64,000 nt of DNA. Origin: Streptomyces sp. NBC_01244 (GTDB lineage Bacteria; Actinomycetota; Actinomycetes; Streptomycetales; Streptomycetaceae). Position numbers and translations under genes: made by a program. The notes under the pieces are model-generated. The model did no database searches and was not told the DNA's origin. It saw only the letters and a list, made by a program, of their open reading frames with translations. Shown in pieces: positions 1-7,975 of the stretch; position 1 is the first letter of the stretch, and every line of letters begins with the position of its first letter. The DNA is taken from positions 9,449,469-9,513,468 of the forward strand of contig NZ_CP108488.1 in NCBI RefSeq assembly GCF_035987325.1, given 5' to 3'.

Positions 1-392
1 TCCATCAACGGCCACTCGTACGTCATGATCGCGCGTGAGTAGCAGACCGCGGCTCCCTGCATCCGCTCGCGTTGGGGTTCGGGTGCGTAGTCCGCCACCT
101 CGTACAGCTGGTCCACCCGGTGCGCCTCCGCGCCCACGGCGTTGCCGGCCTCGCCGTACGACTCGGCCGCGACGACGATCACGAACGCGACCAGCAGCAC
201 GGCCAGCGTTTCGAGCGGGCTGACCAGATCGCTGACGGACGCTTCATCGGCGTCCCCGCCCGGCTCCACGGCATGATGACGGCGCCGGACATGGTTCGCC
301 AGCAGGCCGCAGACGAGGGCGACTGCGATCAGTGCGATGGTGATGGCTGTCGACATGGGCGGCCCCGCGGCGGCGGTGGTGGTTCTGTTCAT
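1..392 (-). CDS. DUF4239 membrane protein, N-terminal part (cut by window edge)
   Basis: The protein begins MNRTTT or, from a second start at 356, MSTAITIALIAVALVCGLLAN. It has an N-terminal membrane helix, a second hydrophobic stretch (SPLETLAVLLVAFVIVVAA) and a soluble part with ADYAPEPQRERMQ and AVCYSRAI. These align with the full DUF4239 protein at 10097-10897, which shows the C-terminal two helices missing here. The family is bestrophin-like and of unknown function. The ATG at 392 overlaps the ferredoxin stop as ATGA, so it is probably translated as the last gene of the P450 operon. The start at 356 is a fair alternative because the Shine-Dalgarno for 392 sits too close. Confidence 0.8.
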   Translation of the reverse strand, partial: MNRTTTAAAGPPMSTAITIALIAVALVCGLLANHVRRRHHAVEPGGDADEASVSDLVSPLETLAVLLVAFVIVVAAESYGEAGNAVGAEAHRVDQLYEVADYAPEPQRERMQGAAVCYSRAIMTYEWPLM

Positions 393-589
393 TCCTCCAC
401 CACCTGGAAGGCCCGCTCGGGGCAGTTCGCCACCGCCTGCCGCAGAGCGTCGGTCATCTCGGCATGGCGGCTCTTCGCCTCGGGGACCTGCGCGTAGCCC
501 TCGTCGTCGAAGTCGACGGTCTCCGGGAGGAAGGAGAGACAGCGGGCGTGCCCCTGACAGTGATGGGAGTCGATCCGGATCCGGTACAT
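389..589 (-). CDS. 3Fe-4S ferredoxin of the P450-partner type
   Basis: This is a 66-residue ferredoxin beginning MYRIRIDS. It carries the P450-partner cluster motif CxxHxxC...CP, seen as CQGHARC near residues 10-16 and ANCPE near 55-59. In this family His takes the place of the fourth Cys, giving a 3Fe-4S centre that passes electrons one at a time from a reductase to a cytochrome P450. It lies 5 bp downstream of the P450 stop on the same strand, so it is the likely dedicated redox partner. No reductase gene is nearby, so electrons must come from a reductase encoded elsewhere. Confidence 0.93.
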   Translation of the reverse strand: MYRIRIDSHHCQGHARCLSFLPETVDFDDEGYAQVPEAKSRHAEMTDALRQAVANCPERAFQVVEE

Positions 590-594
590 CGCAC

Positions 595-1758
595 TCACCG
601 TCCGATCCGCAGGGTGAGCGGGCCCAGACCGTGCCAGGGATCGGTCGGGTCGGTGCGGGAGAAGTCCGGCACGACGGCCAGGAACTCCTGTAGGGCGACG
701 ACCAGTTCCCGCCGCCCGAGGTTGGAAGCGGCACACCGGTGGAGGCCGACGCCGAACGCGAGGTGCCGGTTGTCCCGGCGATCCAGGACGATGTCGTCGG
801 GGTTGCCGTAGGCCTTCGGATCGCGGTTGCCGGCGCCGAAGACGAGCACGACCCGGTCACCGGCCTTGATCTTCTGGCCGGCCACTTCGGTGTCCTGCAC
901 GCAGGTGCGTGCCATCGCCTGTACGGGAGACAGCGTGCGCAGGAACTCCTCCGCCGCCGCCGGTATCTCATCGGGATGCTCCCGCAACCGCGCCTGGGCC
1001 TTCGGGTGCTGTGCGAGAAACCACAAGCTGGACCGAATGGCCCAGGCCGTCGTGTCCAGGCCGGCGAGGAACAGCAGGTAGCAGAAGGAGAGCAGCTCGT
1101 CGTGCGTCAGCTTGCGGCCGTCGATCTCGGCGATCGAAAGGCGATGGATCAGGTCGTCTCCGCCAGGGTCCTCACCCCGGGAGCCGAGCAATGCGTCGAA
1201 GTAGTCCATCACCTCGCGGCCCGCGGCGCGGGCGCGCTGCGGGTCGGCCGAGCGCTCGTAGACGATGTCGTCGATCCATCGGTCGAACAGGGGCCAGTCC
1301 TTCTCGGGGAACCCGGCCAGACGACTGAAGACCATCGTCGACATCGGCCTGGCGAACTCGTGCGAGACGTCCGCCACCTCCTGGGCGGCAACCTCCGTCG
1401 CAAGGTGCCGCGCACTTCGGCGCATGTCCTCGTCCAGGCGCTCGACGGCCTTCGGCGTGAACAGGGGCAGGAGGATCTTGCGATAGCCGGCGTGGTCCGG
1501 GGGATCGATGTCGACCGGGATGAGCGGCACATCGGTGCCGAACGGGGGGAGCAGCATCGACGGTGCGACGGAGAAGGTCTGCGGGTCGTGCTCGACGGTA
1601 GAGATGTCCTCGGCCCGTGTGAGGAACCAGAACCCCCCGTGCCGGTCACTGCGTCCCACGGGGCACTGTTCGCGCAGGTCCCTGTAGGTGTCGAACACGG
1701 TGTCCAGCGCGGGACCGTGGAAGTCGAAGTCCTGCTCGGTGGTCCGGTGTTCTGGCAT
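595..1758 (-). CDS. Cytochrome P450 (CYP), soluble bacterial class I
   Basis: The 387-residue length is normal for a soluble bacterial P450. Visible landmarks are the I-helix oxygen-binding motif AGLDTT, the K-helix ExxR (EEFLR), and the haem loop FGVGLHRC with the axial Cys near residue 342. After the Cys the usual L/G pair is replaced by AAS, a mild departure from consensus. The N-terminal part VDIDPPDHAGYRKILLPLF is a typical B/C-helix region. It sits between a class II amidotransferase gene and its own ferredoxin. I infer that it oxidises an intermediate made by the upstream aminotransferase and ligase, but the substrate cannot be read from the sequence. Confidence 0.95.
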   Translation of the reverse strand: MPEHRTTEQDFDFHGPALDTVFDTYRDLREQCPVGRSDRHGGFWFLTRAEDISTVEHDPQTFSVAPSMLLPPFGTDVPLIPVDIDPPDHAGYRKILLPLFTPKAVERLDEDMRRSARHLATEVAAQEVADVSHEFARPMSTMVFSRLAGFPEKDWPLFDRWIDDIVYERSADPQRARAAGREVMDYFDALLGSRGEDPGGDDLIHRLSIAEIDGRKLTHDELLSFCYLLFLAGLDTTAWAIRSSLWFLAQHPKAQARLREHPDEIPAAAEEFLRTLSPVQAMARTCVQDTEVAGQKIKAGDRVVLVFGAGNRDPKAYGNPDDIVLDRRDNRHLAFGVGLHRCAASNLGRRELVVALQEFLAVVPDFSRTDPTDPWHGLGPLTLRIGR

Positions 1759-1821
1759 GGAAGGGTCCTTCCGGATGGTCAGCGGGCGGCGGCGGCCTGC
1801 AGGAGGCCGCCGCCGCGTCCG

Positions 1822-2697
1822 TCAGAGGTCCTCGTCGCGGAAGTCGGCGCTGACCTCGACGCCTCGCAGGTCGTCCAGGGTGAGGTGGTGGGCGGGCGGG
1901 CCGAAGGGGTACTGGGAGACGGCCTTGCCATCGGCGATGACCAGCAGTTCCCCGGGGTCGAGCAGCCGCCAGTCGGGGTCGGCGTCCAGCCGCTCGCTCG
2001 CGACGACCCAGGCAGGGATCTCCTCATCCCCGTCGGCGACCCAGCTGGCATCCGCGCGCTGGTCGAGCGGGCGGGCGCCCCGTCGGCGGCTGCCGAAGCC
2101 CCCGCCGTCGGGGCTGAGCACCCAGAGCTCGCAGTTGGCCGGGTAGCGCAGCGCCCACAGGCGGCGCGGCTCGGCGAGCACGAAGTTGAGCGAGAAGATC
2201 GGGATCTCGGCCGCCATCCGCCGCACCGCCGAGATGATGCCCTCGGTGGTGTCGCCCACCCGCAGGATCTCCGCGGAGATGAAGGCGAACGCCGTCTCGG
2301 AGTCGGTCGCACCCTCGACGTGTGCACGGTCCACGTCCGTCAGCCAGGAGTCGATGGTGTCCACACCTCGGATGCACCCGTTGTGCGCAAAGAGCCGGTC
2401 GTGGATGTCGAACGGGTGGCAGTTGTGCACGTCCACCTCGCCGGTCGTGCCGTAACGGACATGGCTGACGATGGTGTGCGACACGACCTGGCCGGCGGCT
2501 TCGGCGAAGTCCTCGTTCTTGAAGGCGCCGATCGGAGAACGGTCCCGGACGGGCTCGTCACCGAGCGAGAACCAGCCGAAGCCGGTTCCGTCCGGCTGCT
2601 TCCGGCTCTGCTCACTGAAGCTGAACAGCGAGTCGAGCAGCCAGTGGGATCCCTGGACGCGCGGGCCGCCGGTGGTCAGGGCGAAGAGTCTGCACAT
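1822..2697 (-). CDS. Class II glutamine amidotransferase-like protein (YafJ/EgtC type)
   Basis: The protein of 291 residues starts MCRLFAL. Removal of Met exposes Cys2, the N-terminal nucleophile of class II (Ntn) amidotransferases. Further family marks are PDGTGFGWF near residue 36, SHVRYGTTG near 80 and HPF...FAHNG near 95-106. A strong Shine-Dalgarno (AAGGAGG) precedes the ATG. No synthase domain is attached, as in YafJ and EgtC. EgtC is known to hydrolyse a gamma-glutamyl amide in ergothioneine synthesis. Beside a glutamine-synthetase-like ligase, I infer the same role here, removal of a gamma-glutamyl group after P450 oxidation. A glutaminase role feeding ammonia to the ligase is the alternative. 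Confidence 0.88.
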   Translation of the reverse strand: MCRLFALTTGGPRVQGSHWLLDSLFSFSEQSRKQPDGTGFGWFSLGDEPVRDRSPIGAFKNEDFAEAAGQVVSHTIVSHVRYGTTGEVDVHNCHPFDIHDRLFAHNGCIRGVDTIDSWLTDVDRAHVEGATDSETAFAFISAEILRVGDTTEGIISAVRRMAAEIPIFSLNFVLAEPRRLWALRYPANCELWVLSPDGGGFGSRRRGARPLDQRADASWVADGDEEIPAWVVASERLDADPDWRLLDPGELLVIADGKAVSQYPFGPPAHHLTLDDLRGVEVSADFRDEDL

Positions 2698-2781
2698 GAG
2701 AGGTCCTCCTTGAACGGAACAGTGGAGCGAGCGGTGGAGTGGTCGGTGGAGCGGTGGGGTTGCCGGGATGCCGCCGGCCGG

Positions 2782-4179
2782 TCAGTAGCGGTCGCGGACG
2801 GCAGCCACGACGGCGTCCGGGCCGGCGCCCTCGAAGAGTTCGACCTCTGCCCGGCGAACGGCTGCGATCGCCTCGAACAACGGGTCGCCCATGGCTTCGC
2901 GGAGCACGGCCGAGTCCTGGAAGTGCTTGACGGACTCCTGGAGCGACTGCGGCAGCCGCGGCTGACCGCCGCCGAGAGCGGGATCGCCTGACACAGGGGC
3001 CGGAAGCTCCAGGCGGTCGCGGATCCCGGCCAGCCCGGCGGCGATCACCGCGCCGGTCACAAGATAGGGATTGGCCGCCGGGTCGAAGCACTTGAGCTCG
3101 GCGTTCGCACTGTGGGGCTCGTTCGGCGGACCCGGGACGAAGCGCAGCGCCGCCTCCCGGTTCTCCACCCCCCAGCACTGGAACGCTCCGGCCCAGTGGC
3201 CCGGCTGCAGCCGGAGGTAGCTGGCCACCGACGGTGCTCCGACGGCCAGCAGCGCGGGCAGCTCGCGCAGGACGCCGGCCAGGAAGGCGGAGCTCTGCCT
3301 GGTCATCCCGGCGGCGGCATCGCCGCCCTGGCACAGGTTCCGGCCCCTCTCCCACAGGCTCAGATGGAGATGGCCGCCGTTTCCGACCCCGTCGGCCGTG
3401 ACCACCGGGGCGAAGACGGGAGTGAGTCCGTTGCGCAGGGAGACCCCTCGAATGGTCTCGCGTACCAGCACGGACAGATCGGCGGCGCCGATCGGGTCGC
3501 TCGGGGCGACCGACACCTCGAACTGGCCGGGGGCGTACTCCGGATGCAGCTGCAGCACCTCCACATCCTGTGCGGAGAAGGCCGCGAGCAGCTCGGCCAG
3601 ATATTCGGACAGGTCGATCAGCCGGCTCATCCCGTAGGCGGGGCCAAGGGTCGCGTACGCCGGATCCGGGTCGGCCGGTTGGCTGTCGCGCAGCACCACC
3701 CACTCCGTCTCGAACCCCATCAGTAGTTCCAGGCCCGCCTCTGCGGCCCGGCCCGTCATCCGGCGGGTGAACTGGCGCTGGCAGGCGGGGTGCGGCAGGC
3801 CCTGCTGGTCGTACCGGTCCGCCGGGGCCCAGGCCCAGCCCGGCTGTGCGGCCAGCACGGTCAACCGGTCCAGGTCGGGGAAGAGCCGGAGGTCTCCGAC
3901 AGGTCCGCCGATGTGCGTGCTGGTGGTGACCGAGTCGTCCAGCAGGAACACGTCGAAAACGGGGGACATGCCGACGCCCTGCTCCGCGGCCTGCCCGAGG
4001 CGGCCGGCGGGCACGGCCTTGACCCGGGTGATGCCGCTGTTGTCGACCCAGGTCAGCGCGACACCACGGACGTCCTGAGCGGTGAGCCGGGCGGCCTCGC
4101 GCCGGGCCCTGCTGCTGTCGCCCCGCGGCACGGAAGTCTCCGTCACCGCAGCGTCTTCTTCCCTCGCGTTCATGATCAT
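2782..4179 (-). CDS. Glutamine-synthetase-like gamma-glutamyl ligase
   Basis: The 465-residue protein has the glutamine synthetase fold. An N-terminal beta-grasp region (VRGVALTWVDNSGITRVKAVP) is followed by catalytic-domain marks LMGFETEWVV, GNGGHLHLSL (the HxH metal/ATP site), WGVENREAALRF and ELKCFDPAANPYL. Its length and divergence from housekeeping GlnA resemble the GlnA-like ligases that join glutamate to amines (gamma-glutamylpolyamine, -anilide and -isopropylamide synthetases). The ATG at 4179 overlaps the aminotransferase stop as TGATG, so translation is coupled; a second in-frame ATG lies at 4173. The amine made by the preceding aminotransferase is a plausible acceptor. That substrate assignment is inference. 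Confidence 0.9.
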   Translation of the reverse strand: MIMNAREEDAAVTETSVPRGDSSRARREAARLTAQDVRGVALTWVDNSGITRVKAVPAGRLGQAAEQGVGMSPVFDVFLLDDSVTTSTHIGGPVGDLRLFPDLDRLTVLAAQPGWAWAPADRYDQQGLPHPACQRQFTRRMTGRAAEAGLELLMGFETEWVVLRDSQPADPDPAYATLGPAYGMSRLIDLSEYLAELLAAFSAQDVEVLQLHPEYAPGQFEVSVAPSDPIGAADLSVLVRETIRGVSLRNGLTPVFAPVVTADGVGNGGHLHLSLWERGRNLCQGGDAAAGMTRQSSAFLAGVLRELPALLAVGAPSVASYLRLQPGHWAGAFQCWGVENREAALRFVPGPPNEPHSANAELKCFDPAANPYLVTGAVIAAGLAGIRDRLELPAPVSGDPALGGGQPRLPQSLQESVKHFQDSAVLREAMGDPLFEAIAAVRRAEVELFEGAGPDAVVAAVRDRY

Positions 4180-5351
4180 CACGCCTTCCTTCCCATCGCT
4201 CCAGTCGCGAAGTCCCGGACCGCGAGAGCGACTCTCTCCACCTCGCCGTCGCTGAGTTCCGCGTAGGCCGGCAGGCACAGTCGGCGAGCGGCGCCCGCCG
4301 ACCGGCTGGTGACCCTGCTGCGGTACTCCATGTGCTGGAAGGCAGGCTGGTCCGGGAGCAGATAGGGGTAGACCTGCTCGGTCTCGATGCCACGACCCGC
4401 CAGAAATTCGCCGAGCCCGACCGGGTCCGGGCAGGCCACCGCGAACTTGTAGTAGGCGTGTTGGTACCCGGGCAGCACCTGCGGCGCCGCCACCGGCAGG
4501 TCGGCGAAGGCCTCGGAGTAGTGCGAGGCGATGGCGGAGCGGCGTGCCAGCCACGCCGGTTGGCGCTCCAGCTCCAGGGCGATCAAGCCGGCGTCGAGCT
4601 CCCCGAGCCGGGCCCGGGCGCCCCGGTCGCGGTGGACGTGCCGCTGACCCCTTTCGCGTCCCATGTCGGTGAGCCGGCGCAGCCGGGTGGCGCGCTCGGC
4701 GGAGTCCGTGACGACGGCGCCGCCGTCGGCGAGGCCGCCGACGCACTTGCCGACCCAGAACGAGAAGCAGCCGAAGTCGCCCCAGGTACCGGCCGCTCGA
4801 CCGTCGAGGGCCGCACCGGCGGCCTGGGCGCAGTCCTCCACCACGGCCAGGCCGTGTTCGCGGCCGACGGCCAGGATTTGGGGCATGTCGGCCATGTGGC
4901 CGTGCAGATGGACGGCGATCACCGCCCGGGTCCGAGGGGTGATCGCAGCGCGCAGCGCCTGCGGGCACAGGGTGAGCGAAGGTTCGGCCACATCCACGAC
5001 CACGGGCACGGCCCCGGCTTCACAGACCGCGAACGCCGTCGCGGCGAACGTGGCGGCAGGCAGCACGACTTCGTCCCCGGGCCGCACCCCGGCCACGCGC
5101 AGGGCGAGCGTCAAAGCCTGCGTGCAGGAGGTGGTGGCCACGGCCGCCCCGCCCCAGTGCGCGGCGATCCGCTGCTCCAGGCGCGCGGTCTGCGGCCCGA
5201 AGTGGAATGTCCCGGCGTCGATCACCTCGTCGGCTATTCGATGCACCTCCCGCCGGAGGGCGCGTACCCGGCGGGCATGGCCCTCGGCCGGGATGCTCCA
5301 GCTCCGGGACGGCACCGCGGGTGCGGCAAGGGTGGGTTGAAGGAGCGCCAT
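4179..5351 (-). CDS. DegT/DnrJ/EryC1/StrS-family PLP aminotransferase
   Basis: The protein has about 390 residues and fold-type I PLP features: TTSCTQALTLAL (phosphate-binding region), ATFAATAFAV, VVEDCAQAAGA (the Asp that holds the pyridine nitrogen), and FSFWVGKCVGG with the Schiff-base Lys. The family transfers an amino group, usually from glutamate or glutamine, to sugar ketones, inosose or other ketones. The start at 5351 is preceded by GAGGAG. An in-frame extension upstream has no coding character. It is the first gene of the operon, ahead of the ligase it overlaps, so it probably supplies the amine that the pathway then protects and oxidises. Confidence 0.92.
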   Translation of the reverse strand: MALLQPTLAAPAVPSRSWSIPAEGHARRVRALRREVHRIADEVIDAGTFHFGPQTARLEQRIAAHWGGAAVATTSCTQALTLALRVAGVRPGDEVVLPAATFAATAFAVCEAGAVPVVVDVAEPSLTLCPQALRAAITPRTRAVIAVHLHGHMADMPQILAVGREHGLAVVEDCAQAAGAALDGRAAGTWGDFGCFSFWVGKCVGGLADGGAVVTDSAERATRLRRLTDMGRERGQRHVHRDRGARARLGELDAGLIALELERQPAWLARRSAIASHYSEAFADLPVAAPQVLPGYQHAYYKFAVACPDPVGLGEFLAGRGIETEQVYPYLLPDQPAFQHMEYRSRVTSRSAGAARRLCLPAYAELSDGEVERVALAVRDFATGAMGRKA

Positions 5352-5518
5352 TGGTGACTCCTCATAGCGTCGGGTCGTTGCGAACAGATCGGGTTCCCCG
5401 AGCAAACACAGGCCGCGGCTACGTTCTTCGTCGGCCTCAGCCAGCATCAACTGGCCTGAAAGCGTGCGCAACCGGGAGCGTTCGACCGAACGTGCTGGGC
5501 GATGTCCGGCCCGGGCGA

Positions 5519-5538
5519 TGTCCGGCCCGGGCCGGACA
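5519..5538. promoter_or_regulatory. 20-bp perfect palindrome upstream of the aminotransferase operon
   Basis: The intergenic space 5352-5887 between two divergent genes has no convincing gene. It contains the perfect palindrome TGTCCGGCCCGGGCCGGACA, and a direct half copy TGTCCGGCCCGGGC lies just before it at 5503-5516. Either could be an operator for the left operon, whose start is at 5351, or a transcript hairpin. No regulator gene is adjacent, so a role is inferred only from position and symmetry. Confidence 0.4.
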
Positions 5539-5806
5539 CACGGTCACCCGCGGGTGCGGCGCGTTCGGGTGAACCGGTTCCCCCTGACGCCTCGGCGCTC
5601 CGTTCCGCGCTGGCAGACAGCAGAAGGGCGGGAGAGGGGGCGTCAGCAGCCGTACGGCTCCCACCATCAGGCCGTGCCGACGATGAACGGAGAACGTGGC
5701 CAGGGGTGATGGAAGCCCCCTGGGTGGCCCGATCACCGGACCGCGTCCACGATGAACGGGAAGCACGGCCAGGACCCATGCTTGCCCGATCAGCGGAACC
5801 ACGCTC

Positions 5807-5833
5807 CTCCGAACAGGCCCGGCCTGTTCGGAG
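5807..5833. promoter_or_regulatory. 13-bp inverted repeat upstream of the DUF4239 gene
   Basis: The arms CTCCGAACAGGCC and GGCCTGTTCGGAG are separated by a single base, 54 bp before the GTG start at 5888. The tight spacing suits a dimeric regulator site better than a terminator. Slightly upstream (about 5680-5780) two imperfect direct repeats share ACGATGAACGG followed by a GGCCAGG core. Function is inferred from position. Confidence 0.4.
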
Positions 5834-5887
5834 CTGCCACCCAGCACATCGGGCAGCGTTCGGTAACTCATCTCCAGGAGGCCACTT

Positions 5888-6697
5888 GTGGCGCTGTGGC
5901 TGCTCGACCACCTGAGCACGTTCGCGCTGGCGCTGCTCATGGTCGGTGCGATCGTGCTCGTTGCCGTGGCGGGCAGCGCGCTCGCCCGCCGCCGGTCTCC
6001 CCGCCTGGCCGAGGGCGAGCACAACGAGATGGTCGGCGTCGTGCTGGGCATGTTCGGCGCGATCTACGGGATCATCCTCGCTTTCGTGGTCGTCACCCTG
6101 TGGACCCAGCTGGACCACACCCGGGCCGTGGTCTCGCAGGAAGCCACCGACATCTCCCCGGTCGTCCGCGACACCCGGTCCTTCCCGCCCGCGGAGCGGG
6201 CGCGGATCGACAGGGCGGTGAGCGACTACGTTCACGCCGTGGTCGAGGTGCAGTGGCCGAAGATGCGTGCCGGCCGGCCGAGTTTCGACATCACCTCCCA
6301 ACAGGTCGGAGAGATGTACGACGCACTGCAGGCCTACGATCCGAAGACGGCGCGCGACCAGGCCTTCTACGAGCAAGCCGTCACGCGGCTCAACGACGCG
6401 GCCGCCATGCGGCGGGAACGGATCAACATCGCCACGATCGAGCTGCCGGTGCTGCTCCAGGTCCTGGTCTACGGCGGCGCGCTGGTCATCATCCTGCTGA
6501 CCTCCCTCTACGGCCTGCGAAGCCTGAAGATGCAATTCCTCTTCGTGGCGAGCGTCGCCGGACTGATCGGCTTCAGCCTGCTCCTGGTCCTGGTCCTCGA
6601 CCGGCCCTTCGTAGGCGATCTCACCGTGAGCCCCGAGCCGTTCAAGGAGTCGTCCTTGTCCCCGTTCTGGCCACAGGACCGGGCCGGCCCACCGTGA
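5888..6697 (+). CDS. DUF4239 (bestrophin-like) membrane protein
   Basis: The 269-residue protein has two N-terminal membrane helices (FALALLMVGAIVLVAVAGS and VVLGMFGAIYGIILAFVVV), a soluble helical middle and two C-terminal helices. It ends with the family signature LVLDRPFVGDLTVSPEPF. The GTG start at 5888 follows AGGAGG at the right spacing, and an upstream ATG is not needed. It is the most canonical of the four DUF4239 sequences in the window and is transcribed away from the aminotransferase operon. The function of the family is unknown; a bestrophin-like channel role is only a fold-based suggestion. It stands alone, followed by relic DNA. Confidence 0.9.
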   Translation: MALWLLDHLSTFALALLMVGAIVLVAVAGSALARRRSPRLAEGEHNEMVGVVLGMFGAIYGIILAFVVVTLWTQLDHTRAVVSQEATDISPVVRDTRSFPPAERARIDRAVSDYVHAVVEVQWPKMRAGRPSFDITSQQVGEMYDALQAYDPKTARDQAFYEQAVTRLNDAAAMRRERINIATIELPVLLQVLVYGGALVIILLTSLYGLRSLKMQFLFVASVAGLIGFSLLLVLVLDRPFVGDLTVSPEPFKESSLSPFWPQDRAGPP

Positions 6698-6929
6698 CGC
6701 CGCGGTCACCGGTCCCCCGACCAGCCCCGGACGACCTCGCCTCCGCCCGTCCCCGCCACCGGCCGCGGTCGTGGCGCTGTCACCGAGCACGGCGCCCAAC
6801 TGGACCTGTGCACGTTCGAAGCGGCCACAATTTTGGAAATGGGGCCGCGGACTGTTGCTTGCCGAGCACGGCTTCCGGATGGGCGAGCTGGCCAAACCTG
6901 GCCTGCCCGTCCTACGGCTGGATCCAGCC

Positions 6930-7099
6930 GAGCCCGCCGCGTCCCACGTGAAAGGGGTGCCGTCGTAGGGGTCGAGTCCGGCCCTGCGCAGGAACTCCAA
7001 GACGTCGTGCAGATCGCGGGCGCGTCCGAGGCCCACCCCGTCGACGCAGATGCGACCCCGGCCCGTCCGTGTCAGCGGGACCGGGCCCGCGGCGGGCAT
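6930..7099 (-). pseudogene. N-terminal fragment of a hypothetical protein
   Basis: The minus strand encodes GRGRICVDGVGLGRARDLHD followed by VLEFLRRAGLDPYDGTPF. This looks like genuine protein, hydrophobic core and charged helix included. It then runs into unrelated frames antisense to non-coding DNA. I read it as the surviving N-terminal part of a short hypothetical gene. The flanking stretch 6698-6930 shows nothing else convincing. Confidence 0.45.
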
Positions 7100-7107
7100 G
7101 GGTGTGC

Positions 7108-7450
7108 TCAGGCGGTCTTGCGCTTGCCCTGCTCATCGCAGGGCAGCTCTGAGACGGGGTGGTTGGTGGTGAAGTCGCGGATGGCCTGGCGTTCGGCTTC
7201 GGTGATCGCTGTGGGCTCGACGTTGATGATGCCGCCGAAGGGGCGGTCGACGTCCCGGATGATGCATAGGGCCGTGGTGAGCAGTGCGGTGATCACGATG
7301 AGCGTGATGAGCTGGCCGCGGTTGTCGCGGCGGGGCAGACTGATACCGAGGGCCACCACGGTGATGGCCAGGGTGGCGAGCAGGAACCACAGGATCGCGG
7401 AGGGAATGCTGGCGCTGGCCTGGGTGAGGCGCCGGAGGACATGGCGGTGG
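7108..7450 (-). pseudogene. Truncated DUF4239 gene (C-terminal half only)
   Basis: The C-terminal 100 or so residues (ASASIPSAILWFLLATLAIT, ITALLTTALCIIRDVDRPFG and the tail TNHPVSELPCDEQGKRKTA) are nearly identical to the C-terminus of the intact protein at 10097-10897. The two N-terminal helices and middle are missing. Homology stops near 7450, just before IS256-type transposase sequence on the opposite strand at 7505. The gene was therefore probably cut when the insertion sequence arrived or when flanking DNA was deleted. It is a non-functional paralogue. Confidence 0.8.
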
Positions 7451-7504
7451 GAGTGACCCAGGCCATCGCCGTGAACGTGGCACCGGGCCGGTGCAGGCCG
7501 CAGT

Positions 7505-7878
7505 AAGGAGACCGAGTTCTGCGAGGAATGGGGCCAGAAGTACCCGGCAATCGTGCGGTTGTGGGAGAACGCCTGGGCCGAGTTCGTCCCGTTCCTGCGG
7601 TTCGACGCCGACCGCCGGATCGTCTGCACGACGAACGCGATCGAGTCCGTCAACGCGAGGATCCGCCGGGCGGTCCGCGCCCGCGGCCACTTCCCCTCCG
7701 AGCACGCCGCCCTGAAGTGCGTCTACCTCGCAGTGATGTCCCTCGACCCGACCGGAGCCGGCCGCAAACGCTGGACCACCCGCTGGAAGCGATCCCTCCA
7801 AGCCTTCGACATCGCCTTCGACGGACGCCTCATCAACTGACCTACAAACCAACCCAGTTAAACCCAAAACTTTACAGA
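7505..7878 (+). mobile_element. IS256-family transposase remnant (C-terminal end plus IS end)
   Basis: The plus strand encodes CEEWGQKYPAIVRLW, FLRFDADRRIVCTTNAIESV and NARIRRAVRARGHFPSE through to a stop at 7840. This is the C-terminal part of a mutator-type (IS256) DDE transposase, including the TTNAIES motif near its catalytic Glu. The N-terminal two thirds and the left end are absent. Beyond the stop, the AT-rich stretch ending AAACTTTACAGACCC near 7878 looks like the right inverted-repeat end. The element is dead and marks a junction next to a truncated DUF4239 gene. Confidence 0.85.
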
Positions 7879-7975
7879 CCCGCGCCCAGCACGCGCATGG
7901 CTGGCGGCCATGGGCGTGCCTGTTCCCAGGGGCGCCGGGCCGGGGCCGGAGGCCCTGCCCGGGTGTCGCTCTGTG

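Noticed and set aside
739..2991. Very long open frame on the plus strand across the P450 and amidotransferase genes
   Set aside because: It is antisense to two clear enzyme genes. Its product is Arg/Gly/Val-rich with no domain, as expected for the shadow of high-GC coding DNA.
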